Shown piece by piece: positions 1 to 8,298 of a stretch of DNA of 64,000 nt (the stretch's first letter is position 1; each line of letters starts with the position of its first letter). The notes beneath the pieces were generated by a model, which was not told the DNA's origin, made no database searches, and worked only from the letters and a program-made list of their open reading frames with translations. Position numbers and translations under genes: made by a program. The DNA comes from Aureibaculum luteum. Lineage in GTDB: Bacteria > Bacteroidota > Bacteroidia > Flavobacteriales > Flavobacteriaceae. The stretch covers positions 62,001-126,000 of the forward strand of contig NZ_QRGD01000005.1 in the NCBI RefSeq assembly GCF_003449015.1, given 5' to 3'.

Positions 1-15
1 AAAAATTTGTTACAT

Positions 16-43
16 AAAAAAACCCACTCTAAATTAGAGTGGG
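16..43 (-). terminator. Rho-independent terminator after dnaJ
   Basis: An 8-bp perfect stem (CCCACTCT / AGAGTGGG) with an AAATT loop lies at 23-43. A run of seven A at 16-22 becomes a T-run on the minus strand. It lies about 115 bases beyond the dnaJ stop codon and probably ends the grpE-dnaJ transcript. There is no T-run on the plus-strand side. Confidence 0.8.
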
Positions 44-159
44 AAAATTGCTATGAAAAAGAAAAAGTGTTGAATTTTACAATTCAACAGGGCAAATATA
101 TAAATTTTATTACTAAAAACAGTAAAAAATTATCAATAAATGATTAATTCATACCTGTA

Positions 160-1293
160 TTATGAAAACATATCTTTGACCTTTTCAAAAAATGATTTAT
201 CCGAATGTGTTGGTATCGGTGCAAAATGCTCATCATCTTTCATCGATTCGAAAAAATCTTTTTGATCTTTCGACAAGTCCTTTGGAGTCCAAACATTGAC
301 ATGAATTAACAAGTCTCCTTTACCGTAACCTTCTAGACTTGGCAAACCTTTACCTCTTAATCGTAATATTTTTCCGGACTGCGTCCCTGCTTCAATTTTA
401 ATTCTGACTTTACCTGTTAAGGTATCAATTTCCATACTTTCACCAAGTACCGCATCAGGAATACTCACATACATATCATAGTGTAAGTTATTACCCTCAC
501 GTTTTAACTTATCATGCGGAATTTCTTGGATAACGACCAATAAATCTCCAGATATACTATTTCCAGGAGCTTCATTACCTTTACCTGATACTTTTAATTG
601 AACACCATCTACAACACCAGGTGGAATTTTAATAGAAACACTTTCTTCTTTTTCTATTAAACCTTGAGCATCTGAGCCACTGGGTCTATGATCTATCATT
701 TGACCAGCACCTTGACACGTAGGACACGTAGTTGCTGTCTGCATTCTCCCTAATATGGTATTGGTAACTCGAGTAACTTGACCTTGACCATTACATGTAC
801 TACAGGTCTTATAAGTAACTCCCTTGGCTTTAACCAAACGCTTTACTTTTACCTTTTTTTCGACACCATTAACAATTTCTTCTAATGTTAATTTGACACG
901 AATTCTAAGATTACTTCCTTTCACTCTAACACCACCTCTACTTTGACCACCTCCGCCAAAACCAGAAAATCCGCCTCCGCCGCCAAATGCACCACCAAAA
1001 ATATCTCCAAATTGACTGAAGATATCGTCCATATTCATTCCACCACCGCCAAATCCTCCACCTTGACCACCTTCAAATGCAGAATGTCCAAATTGATCGT
1101 AACGAGATTTTTTATCAGCATTACCTAGTATTTCATAAGCTTCCGCTGCTTTTTTGAATTTTTCTTCTGCCGTTTTATCATCAGGATTTTTATCCGGATG
1201 ATATTTAATAGCCTTCTTTCGATACGCTTTCTTTATTTCTGCAGCAGATGCACTTTTTTCAATTCCTAATATTATATAATAATCTTCCTTCAA
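160..1293 (-). CDS. dnaJ: Chaperone protein DnaJ (Hsp40) with single zinc module
   Basis: This is the cytoplasmic co-chaperone that stimulates the DnaK ATPase and delivers clients. The J domain (about residues 4-70) carries HPD at 32-34. A Gly/Phe-rich linker covers about 74-121, and the C-terminal substrate-binding barrels follow. Only two CxxCxGxG motifs are visible (C164/C167 and C190/C193). E. coli-type DnaJ has four. The spacing matches canonical motifs 2 and 3, so one zinc centre is kept and the other is lost. The start is TTG: an in-frame stop lies two codons upstream and the protein then begins MKEDYY as in relatives. It follows grpE by 30 bases and is probably cotranscribed with it. 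Confidence 0.97.
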   Translation of the reverse strand: MKEDYYIILGIEKSASAAEIKKAYRKKAIKYHPDKNPDDKTAEEKFKKAAEAYEILGNADKKSRYDQFGHSAFEGGQGGGFGGGGMNMDDIFSQFGDIFGGAFGGGGGFSGFGGGGQSRGGVRVKGSNLRIRVKLTLEEIVNGVEKKVKVKRLVKAKGVTYKTCSTCNGQGQVTRVTNTILGRMQTATTCPTCQGAGQMIDHRPSGSDAQGLIEKEESVSIKIPPGVVDGVQLKVSGKGNEAPGNSISGDLLVVIQEIPHDKLKREGNNLHYDMYVSIPDAVLGESMEIDTLTGKVRIKIEAGTQSGKILRLRGKGLPSLEGYGKGDLLIHVNVWTPKDLSKDQKDFFESMKDDEHFAPIPTHSDKSFFEKVKDMFS

Positions 1294-1323
1294 AATTTAA
1301 AATTTAATTACACTGAAAATAAT

Positions 1324-1872
1324 TTATTGACCAATAACTACTTTAGGATAACGAATAATTTTTTCACCCAACTTATATCCTTTTTCTGTTACGTCAATAA
1401 CCTTTCCTTTTAATTTTTTTGATGGAGCTGGAATTTGAGTAATAGCTTCATGTATTTCAGCATCAAATTTATCACCTTGCTTCACCTCTACCTTAGTCAA
1501 CCCCTTTAGCTCTAATGTTTTTAGAAGTTTCTGATAAATTAACAACACTCCTTTACGTAATTCTTCAGCCTCTTTATCGTCTTCTGCATGCGTTAATGCA
1601 CGCTCAAAATCATCTAAAACCGGCAATAAAACAGTCATTAAGTCTTGATTTGCAGTTTTAAATAACTCTAATCTCTCCCTTGAAGTTCTTTTTTTATAAT
1701 TTTCAAACTCAGCAAATAAGCGTAAATACTTATCTTTTTCCTTTTGAATTAAATCTTCAGTAGTCGGTTCTGCAGTATCATTCACTTCTTCTCCATTAAC
1801 TTCTGCCTGACCATCTTGAACATTTCCTGTATCTTGAATCTCTTCTTGATTTGTATTTTCTTCTGTACTCAT
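1324..1872 (-). CDS. grpE: Nucleotide exchange factor GrpE
   Basis: GrpE releases ADP from DnaK in the Hsp70 cycle. The 182-residue product has an acidic, low-complexity N-terminus (about 1-40). A long coiled-coil segment around 42-90 follows, with the family stretch LRLFAEFENYKKRT. The C-terminal beta domain ends with the typical GYKLGEKIIRYPKVVIG-like segment. It is the first gene of the grpE-dnaJ operon. A TACTTTTGC promoter element lies 34-42 bases upstream of the ATG. dnaK is not in this window, which is common in Flavobacteriia. Confidence 0.97.
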   Translation of the reverse strand: MSTEENTNQEEIQDTGNVQDGQAEVNGEEVNDTAEPTTEDLIQKEKDKYLRLFAEFENYKKRTSRERLELFKTANQDLMTVLLPVLDDFERALTHAEDDKEAEELRKGVLLIYQKLLKTLELKGLTKVEVKQGDKFDAEIHEAITQIPAPSKKLKGKVIDVTEKGYKLGEKIIRYPKVVIGQ

Positions 1873-1905
1873 CTCTATGAATATTTAACATTAAAAATTT
1901 AGTTT

Positions 1906-1914
1906 GCAAAAGTA
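1906..1914 (-). promoter_or_regulatory. Candidate -7 promoter element for grpE-dnaJ
   Basis: Read on the minus strand this is TACTTTTGC, a full match to the Bacteroidota -7 element TAnnTTTG followed by C. It lies about 34 bases before the grpE ATG. I did not find a TTG box at 17-23 bases upstream, so the -33 element is weak or absent. Confidence 0.55.
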
Positions 1915-2051
1915 CTGCCAATTCCTCTAAAATGCCATAATGTCAGAAGAAAAATTTTAATAGAGAAATATTACCCTACTATTTACTAAAACAATAGTAA
2001 AAAACATGTTATATTTCTATGAAAAAGGATTAATGCACTTCACTTTTAAAC

Positions 2052-2088
2052 AAAAAAAATCCAATTTCACCGAAATAAAATTGGATTT
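2052..2088 (-). terminator. Rho-independent terminator after murA
   Basis: An 11-bp stem (AAATCCAATTT at 2056-2066, AAATTGGATTT at 2078-2088) encloses a 10-base loop. Its left side continues an A-run that becomes a T-run on the minus strand. It starts 24 bases past the murA stop and separates murA from grpE. Confidence 0.75.
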
Positions 2089-2111
2089 ATAAATTTTTGA
2101 GATTTTTAAAA

Positions 2112-3422
2112 TTAATCTACTCTTATAATTTTTGCTCCGATAGCTTGCAAACGTTCATCAATACGTTCGTACCCTCTATCTATTTGCTCTATATTATGGA
2201 TTGTTGAAGTCCCCTTAGCAGAAAGTGCCGCTATTAATAGTGAAACACCTGCTCTAATATCAGGTGAAGTCATGGTTGTAGCTTGTAAGTCAGATTTAAA
2301 ATCATGACCAATTACAGTGGCTCTGTGTGGGTCACATAATATAATTTTAGCTCCCATATCTATCAATTTATCAACGAAAAACAAACGGCTTTCGAACATT
2401 TTTTGATGAATTAATAAACTTCCATTTGCTTGTGTTGCCACAACCAAAATAATACTCAATAAATCTGGTGTAAATCCAGGCCATGGAGCATCAGATATGG
2501 TGAGTATAGAACCATCTATAAAACTCTGTACATTATACCCATTCTTATGTTCTGGTATATGAATATCATCACCTTGACGTTCTACTGTAATTCCTAATTT
2601 TCGAAAAACGCTTGGTATAACTCCTAAATCATCCCAACTGACACCTTTAATGGTCAATTCACTTTTTGTCATTGCTGCCAAGCCGATCCAACTTCCAATT
2701 TCAATCATATCAGGCAACATTCTATGTGATGTTCCACCTAATTCTTTAACCCCTTCTATATGTAGCATATTAGAGCCTACACCGGTAATTTTGGCTCCCA
2801 TTCTATTCAACATTTTACATAATTGCTGTAAATAGGGTTCACAAGCGGCATTATATATCGTCGTTTTTCCTTCAGCCAATACAGCTGCCATAACAATGTT
2901 TGCAGTACCTGTAACAGAAGCTTCATCTAGTAACATATATGCTCCTTTCAGCGTTTTAGCTTCTACACCATAAAAATGATCTTCTTTATTAAAGCGAAAC
3001 TTAGCACCTAACTTCATAAAACCCTCAAAATGGGTATCTAAACGTCTTCTACCTATTTTATCTCCACCTGGTTTAGGTATATATCCCTTTCCAAAACGTG
3101 CTAACAAAGGCCCCACAATCATAATTGATCCACGTAAACCACTACCATCTACTTTAAACCTCTCTGACTCTAAATATTCTAAATTAACATCATCTGCTTG
3201 AAAAGTATAGGATCCTTGACCGTTTTTCTGAATTTTTACACCAAAATTCTCTAAGAGACTAATAAGCTTGTTTACATCTACAATATCTGGAATATTTGAA
3301 ATTACAACTTTTTCTGGTGTTAATAATACTGCACACAAAATTTGTAAGGCTTCATTTTTTGCTCCTTGAGGTGTAATTGAACCTTTTAGTTTATGACCGC
3401 CTTCTATTTTAAACGTCCCCAT
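2112..3422 (-). CDS. murA: UDP-N-acetylglucosamine 1-carboxyvinyltransferase (MurA) with active-site Asp
   Basis: MurA transfers enolpyruvate from PEP to UDP-GlcNAc, the first committed step of peptidoglycan synthesis. The 436-residue protein has the usual EPSP-synthase double-domain layout, with K22-N23 in the QGAKNEAL motif near the N-terminus and the LRGSI and GPLLARFG segments around 96-112. The loop that normally reads PGGC-x-IG reads PGGDKIGRR. The residue aligned with E. coli Cys115 is therefore Asp121 (codon GAT, read from bases 3060-3062). Asp at this position is functional in other bacteria and prevents covalent inhibition by fosfomycin. The DUF4290 gene lies 90 bases upstream in the same direction. 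Confidence 0.97.
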   Translation of the reverse strand: MGTFKIEGGHKLKGSITPQGAKNEALQILCAVLLTPEKVVISNIPDIVDVNKLISLLENFGVKIQKNGQGSYTFQADDVNLEYLESERFKVDGSGLRGSIMIVGPLLARFGKGYIPKPGGDKIGRRRLDTHFEGFMKLGAKFRFNKEDHFYGVEAKTLKGAYMLLDEASVTGTANIVMAAVLAEGKTTIYNAACEPYLQQLCKMLNRMGAKITGVGSNMLHIEGVKELGGTSHRMLPDMIEIGSWIGLAAMTKSELTIKGVSWDDLGVIPSVFRKLGITVERQGDDIHIPEHKNGYNVQSFIDGSILTISDAPWPGFTPDLLSIILVVATQANGSLLIHQKMFESRLFFVDKLIDMGAKIILCDPHRATVIGHDFKSDLQATTMTSPDIRAGVSLLIAALSAKGTSTIHNIEQIDRGYERIDERLQAIGAKIIRVD

Positions 3423-3512
3423 TGTTGATTATCAGGTTTTTTAGTTGTGGTTTTTTCTATTTGATTTACTATAATGATAAATTAGTTGGTTTTTAAAAAC
3501 CATTACTTATCA

Positions 3513-4163
3513 TTATCTTTTCCTACGATTCTTATTTGAATTATTTTTATGCTTATTCGTAGGTTTATTTGTAGATTTATTTGTAGGCTTTTTTCTTAAT
3601 AAATTTTTAATTTCAGATAAAGTTTCATCTGAAGTACTTAAATTTATTTTTCCATGAGAAAGTTCTGCTAAATGTTTAAATATAACATCATCATCAACAG
3701 TATCTTTATTCCAATTAAGAAAGCATTTTTTCATGTGGTTAGCAATCGTAAAAATAAGTGCTTCTTTAAGTTCTCCTTCTTCCCATGTCAATGCAGTATC
3801 TATCATAGTCTGAATATTATGACCATAAAATTTATATTTTGAGGCTGCTTTAGGGTATTCTAACTTATCTGGTTTTGCTGTTAATTCAGCTTGTGATGGA
3901 GTTGTATAAGGTGAATCTGCATCCAAATTAAAATCAGACATGATAAAAAGCTGATCCCATAATTTATGCTTAAAATCTGGAACATCTCTTAAATGCGGTT
4001 GTAAATTACCCATTACATCAATAATGGCATTCGCCATTTCGTTACGTTCTTCTTTTGTTTCTAACTTAATACAATGGTTCACAAGCTTCTGTACATGTCT
4101 CCCATATTCTGGTATTATCAAATGCTCTCTCGCTGAATTGTATTCTAAATCGTAGTCAATCAT
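3513..4163 (-). CDS. DUF4290 domain protein with basic repeat tail
   Basis: The 216-residue protein matches the DUF4290 family, found in Bacteroidota and of unknown function. The domain covers about residues 1-185 (MIDYDLEYN, EYGRHVQKLVNHCIKLE, NHMKKCFLNWNKD). The last 30 residues are Lys/Asn/Thr-rich and end NRRKR, suggesting nucleic-acid or membrane contact; this is inference. No signal peptide or membrane segment is seen. It lies directly upstream of murA on the same strand and may be cotranscribed with it. Confidence 0.85.
   Translation of the reverse strand: MIDYDLEYNSAREHLIIPEYGRHVQKLVNHCIKLETKEERNEMANAIIDVMGNLQPHLRDVPDFKHKLWDQLFIMSDFNLDADSPYTTPSQAELTAKPDKLEYPKAASKYKFYGHNIQTMIDTALTWEEGELKEALIFTIANHMKKCFLNWNKDTVDDDVIFKHLAELSHGKINLSTSDETLSEIKNLLRKKPTNKSTNKPTNKHKNNSNKNRRKR
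3553..3588 (-). repeat. Three tandem 12-bp units in the DUF4290 tail
   Basis: Three near-identical 12-base units (TTATTYGTAGRY type) lie in frame at the 3' end of the DUF4290 gene and encode a TNKP/TNKS repeat. Such units can gain or lose copies without breaking the frame. Confidence 0.7.
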
Positions 4164-4255
4164 AGTAATATATATGTAGTACCCTAACGGATATTTTTAA
4201 AAAGTATTTTTATAGTATGCACAAAGAAACAATTATTTGTTTAAAGCATAGTGTT

Positions 4256-6607
4256 TTAACCTAAAATTTTAAGTTTGGCAAATTGTAATAGTAATTTTTT
4301 ACTTCCAACTGAATCAAAGTTTATTTCAGCTTTCTTATTAGAACCAACACCTTCCAAGTTAACAACTTCACCTTTACCAAACTTGGTATGTTCAACTACA
4401 TTACCAACTGTAATATTGCTATCAAATAAATTTTGGTTAATATTACTAACCTTTTTTAGGTTTTTTGGTGCACTTATTTGTATGGTTTCTGGAGTTGATT
4501 TTTGTTTACCTTTAGGCTTAACCACCTCTCTTTTTACAGGTTTTTTAAAGCGAACTTTATCTTGAGGAACATCACCAAAAATATCTTCATTAATAAATTT
4601 ATTAATATTTGGAGAAACCTTTGGCGTCATAAAATCGATATACTTATCGTCTATTTCTTCTAAGAATCGACTTGGTTCACAATCTACTAATTTACCCCAA
4701 CGGTATCTTGAATGTGCATATGATAAATAGGCCTGTTTTTCAGCTCTAGTTAGAGCTACATAAAACAAACGACGCTCTTCTTCTAGCTCACTTCGCGTGT
4801 TCATACTCATTGCTGAAGGAAATAAGTTTTCTTCCAAACCAACAATATATACGTATTGAAACTCTAATCCCTTTGCCATGTGCACCGTCATCAAAGAAAC
4901 GCTATCTACATCCTTGTTTTTTTCATTATCTAAATCAGTAGCTAAGGCCACATCTTCAAGAAAGTAAGCAAGCGAAGTATCTGTTTTTCTTTCTTCTCCG
5001 TCTTCTTTTACCTCGTTTTGCTCGTCAATAAAATCTTTAATACCGTTTAATAATTCTTGAACGTTTTCAACTTTACTAACAGCTTCTGGGGCTTCATCTT
5101 TTTCTAACTCCTTAATTATTTTGGTTTGTTTTACAACAAAATCAGCTACTTCAAACGCATTCTTTGTTTCTGCTTCTATCTGAAAAGTCTTCACCATCGT
5201 TACAAAATTATGTAGTTTTAATTTTGTACTTGCATTTATTTTTACATCGACTTTATCGATATTTTCAAGAATTTCAAAAATAGATTTTTTATAATGATTA
5301 GCGGCCACACTTAATCTTTCAATAGTTGTTTGCCCCACTCCCCTTGCTGGATAATTAATTACACGTTTTAAGGCTTCTTCATCATTAGGGTTTACAATTA
5401 AGCGTAAATAAGATAATATATCCTTTATTTCTTTACGTTGATAAAAGGATAATCCACCAAAAATTCTATAGGTAATATCTTTTTTACGTAAGGCATCTTC
5501 AATAGCTCTTGATTGAGAATTCGTTCTATACAAAATAGCAAAGTCTTCATTTTTGAGTTGATGATTCATCTTATTATCAAAAATTGAATTCGCCACGAAA
5601 CGACCTTCTTCCCCTTCTGAAAGGGTACGCATTATTTTTACTTTTTCACCCTTATCATTATCTGTCCAAATTTCTTTATCCAATTTGGTTTTATTTTTAT
5701 CAATAACACTATTGGCAGCTTCCACAATATTACTAGTAGATCTATAATTTTGCTCTAATTTAAAAATCTTAACCTCTTCATAATCCCTTTGAAAATTTAA
5801 AATATTCTGAATATTTGCTCCCCTAAATGCATAAATACTTTGCGAATCATCACCTACCACACAAATATTTTGAAATCTATCCGCTAATGCCCTCACAATT
5901 AAATATTGAGAGTGATTGGTATCCTGATACTCATCAACCATTATGTATCTAAATCGATCTTGATACTTTGCTAAGACATCAGGAAAACGTGTTAAGAGCT
6001 CATTGGTTCTCAACAATAAATCGTCAAAATCCATTGCACCAGCTTTAAAACAACGATCTACATACTGCTGATAAATTTCACCAATTTTAGGACGATTTGC
6101 CATTTTATCTGTCTCTTGCAATTCAGAGTTAGCATAATACGCCTTTACCGTAATAAGACTGTTTTTAAAAGAAGATATACGACTCAACACTTGTTTAGGT
6201 TTGTATCTGTCTTTATCTAACTGCATTTCTTTAATAATGGTAGAAATCAGTCGAACAGAATCTTGTGTATCGTAAATTGTGAAATTTCTAGGAAACCCTA
6301 ATTTATCTGCTTCTGATCGTAAAATACGAGCAAAAACAGAGTGAAAAGTACCCATCCATAAATTTTTCGCTTCACTATCACCAACCATTTTGGCAATTCT
6401 GTTCTTCATTTCACGGGCTGCCTTATTTGTAAAGGTTAATGCCAAAATGCTGAAAGAGTCCACTCCTTGCTTCATCAGATGAGCAATTCTATACGTCAAA
6501 ACACGGGTTTTTCCAGAGCCAGCACCCGCTATAATAATCATAGCTCCATCTTTTTGTACTACAGCAGCTCGCTGAGCTTCATTTAATTCTTCTAGGTAGT
6601 TCGTCAC
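4256..6607 (-). CDS. uvrD: UvrD/PcrA-type superfamily 1 DNA helicase
   Basis: This is an ATP-dependent 3'-5' helicase for nucleotide excision and mismatch repair and replication-fork maintenance. Visible motifs are Walker A (GAGSGKTR, near the N-terminus), motif Ia (ALTFTNKAAREM), Walker B (VDEYQDTN), motif III (VGDDSQSIYAFRGA), motif IV (QNYRST), motif V (TVHMAKGLEF) and motif VI (VALTRAEK). The C-terminus has a PcrA-type Tudor-like segment (VGNVVEHTKFGKGEV). I place the start at GTG 6607 (product starting with residues TNYLEELNEAQ after Met, about 783 aa). The longer TTG start at 6631 falls inside the promoter -7 element. Confidence 0.93.
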   Translation of the reverse strand: MTNYLEELNEAQRAAVVQKDGAMIIIAGAGSGKTRVLTYRIAHLMKQGVDSFSILALTFTNKAAREMKNRIAKMVGDSEAKNLWMGTFHSVFARILRSEADKLGFPRNFTIYDTQDSVRLISTIIKEMQLDKDRYKPKQVLSRISSFKNSLITVKAYYANSELQETDKMANRPKIGEIYQQYVDRCFKAGAMDFDDLLLRTNELLTRFPDVLAKYQDRFRYIMVDEYQDTNHSQYLIVRALADRFQNICVVGDDSQSIYAFRGANIQNILNFQRDYEEVKIFKLEQNYRSTSNIVEAANSVIDKNKTKLDKEIWTDNDKGEKVKIMRTLSEGEEGRFVANSIFDNKMNHQLKNEDFAILYRTNSQSRAIEDALRKKDITYRIFGGLSFYQRKEIKDILSYLRLIVNPNDEEALKRVINYPARGVGQTTIERLSVAANHYKKSIFEILENIDKVDVKINASTKLKLHNFVTMVKTFQIEAETKNAFEVADFVVKQTKIIKELEKDEAPEAVSKVENVQELLNGIKDFIDEQNEVKEDGEERKTDTSLAYFLEDVALATDLDNEKNKDVDSVSLMTVHMAKGLEFQYVYIVGLEENLFPSAMSMNTRSELEEERRLFYVALTRAEKQAYLSYAHSRYRWGKLVDCEPSRFLEEIDDKYIDFMTPKVSPNINKFINEDIFGDVPQDKVRFKKPVKREVVKPKGKQKSTPETIQISAPKNLKKVSNINQNLFDSNITVGNVVEHTKFGKGEVVNLEGVGSNKKAEINFDSVGSKKLLLQFAKLKILG

Positions 6608-6628
6608 TAAATGTTTTTTTGTGTGCCT

Positions 6629-6659
6629 CAAAAATACAACTGTAATTGATTAATCACAA
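6629..6659 (-). promoter_or_regulatory. Promoter of the UvrD-type helicase gene
   Basis: On the minus strand the sequence reads TTG (6657-6659), 20 bases, then TATTTTTG (6629-6636). This fits the Bacteroidota consensus TTG-N17-23-TAnnTTTG. Transcription should start near 6622. That excludes TTG 6631 as a start codon and supports GTG 6607. Confidence 0.7.
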
Positions 6660-6700
6660 TTAATTCTTTAAAAGTTATTAAATAGATAAAATATTTTATA

Positions 6701-6740
6701 AAAAAAAGCGATTTCTAAAAATAGAAATCGCTTTTTTTTT
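6701..6740 (-). terminator. Terminator after the FadL-type porin gene
   Basis: A 12-bp stem (AAGCGATTTCTA / TAGAAATCGCTT) has a short A loop. It is flanked by A7 on the left and T9 on the right, so it could act in both directions. It lies 12 bases beyond the porin gene stop and just upstream of the helicase promoter, insulating the two minus-strand genes. Confidence 0.85.
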
Positions 6741-6751
6741 GATTCTTTTTA

Positions 6752-8065
6752 CTATTTGTTAAAAGTATAGCTAACACCAGCCATAATCAATGAGGTAGTC
6801 ATATCGTATGAAACTTCACTGTTTGGTATTGCCCCATAGGGGTTATCTGAACTAACAAACATCGGATTAAGTAACTGACCTTTTGTTTTTCCACTACTAG
6901 TGCCATAATGAAATACTACATCAAATGATAATTGATCATTAGTCACATAACTCAGACCTAATTGAAAGGCATTTTTTATAATTGCAGTTGCTGGAATATT
7001 AAAAAAGACAACATCATCATTAATAGGGTTTGAACTATAAGTATATCCTAAACGTAATGGGAGTTTATCAATTCCTTTATACTGAATTCCTGCAGATAGG
7101 ATAGAAATATTTTCCCAACCGAAACCAGCTACTGAAGCTGTTGGAGTCCATCCCGTAGTGGAAAACCCATCAGTATCTTCATAAAAAACTGTTCTATAAT
7201 CTAACGCTATATCAATAGTACCTTTAGAATATCCTAAACCAAATGATAATATGGCTGGATAATCCATTTTGAATTTATTTGTGTTTGTTGAATTGTCTAA
7301 ATAAGTATTTTCAAATTCAAAATCACTAAAAGATTGTTTTGTTTTATATGCGGCACCAGCTTTAATTCCTGAACCTGAATTAAAGAACAAACCAAATTGA
7401 CCACCAAAACCTGTAGCTGAGGCTTTATTGGTAGCTGGGTACCCAGCTGAATTAGGATTAGTCGTTGGGTTAGGGATCAATTCTAATGTTGAATAGTTAA
7501 AAGTAGGTTCTAACCCAATAGAAAACTTATCAGAAATTTCATAAGCATAGGTTAAGCCTATTTGTAAAAGAATATAATCTGATTCTATTCTTCCAAAACC
7601 ACCCATGCTTTGTGGCATATTGATAGGGTTGGTAGTGCTTTCAGGAAAAGTAACCCCAAAACCACTAATACCAAAAGCAGAAATACCAAAAGTATGTTTA
7701 CTATCTTCTTTTCCATAGACAAATGCTATAGCTGGCATCATTGAAGGATCTCTATCATCTTTTGTAGTACCGCTAAAAAAATTACCAGTTGGTTGCCCTG
7801 TATTCTGATCAAATTCAGGTACAGTAGAGTTTAATTCAGGAGATGAGAAGAACATACCGACATCTAATTTCAAAATGCTTTCATCAAAAACCGAAATAGT
7901 TGCCGGGTTCCATTGCAAAGCTCCAGATATATCCAAAGGTTGTGCTGTAGACGCTCCTCCCATGGACATATTAACTGAGCCTACACCTTGCATTATATGT
8001 CCAGATTGAGCGAAAGCTACCGTTGAAAAAAGAATAATAAATAATTTGTGAACATTATTTTTCAT
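6752..8065 (-). CDS. FadL/TodX-family outer membrane transport protein
   Basis: This is a 14-strand beta-barrel family that takes up long-chain fatty acids or other hydrophobic molecules across the outer membrane. The 437-residue precursor has a signal peptide ending near FAQ (about residue 20). The OmpP1/FadL N-terminal hatch segment follows (GVGSVNMSMGGAST and WNPATIS, about 27-58). Alternating aromatic/polar strands run to a terminal barrel strand ending YTFNK. It is monocistronic, with its own terminator and a 233-base upstream gap. The substrate cannot be read from sequence. Whether it serves the neighbouring glycan region is doubtful. Confidence 0.9.
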   Translation of the reverse strand: MKNNVHKLFIILFSTVAFAQSGHIMQGVGSVNMSMGGASTAQPLDISGALQWNPATISVFDESILKLDVGMFFSSPELNSTVPEFDQNTGQPTGNFFSGTTKDDRDPSMMPAIAFVYGKEDSKHTFGISAFGISGFGVTFPESTTNPINMPQSMGGFGRIESDYILLQIGLTYAYEISDKFSIGLEPTFNYSTLELIPNPTTNPNSAGYPATNKASATGFGGQFGLFFNSGSGIKAGAAYKTKQSFSDFEFENTYLDNSTNTNKFKMDYPAILSFGLGYSKGTIDIALDYRTVFYEDTDGFSTTGWTPTASVAGFGWENISILSAGIQYKGIDKLPLRLGYTYSSNPINDDVVFFNIPATAIIKNAFQLGLSYVTNDQLSFDVVFHYGTSSGKTKGQLLNPMFVSSDNPYGAIPNSEVSYDMTTSLIMAGVSYTFNK

Positions 8066-8298
8066 ATCATATAAATTTTATAATTATACGATACATATAC
8101 CAATTTCTTAGTTAAAAATATATCCTATAATCAACTGTTAGTAAATAACTTTAATAAAAGTAAGTTTACTAAACCACTAAAACCATGACAATTATCATTT
8201 AATGATTAAAAATTCTTAATTCAAATCAGATTCTTAAAAGATAAAATACTAAACGAAAATAATGTTTTAAAAATTACTTGTTGAGACGAACTTTTTGA

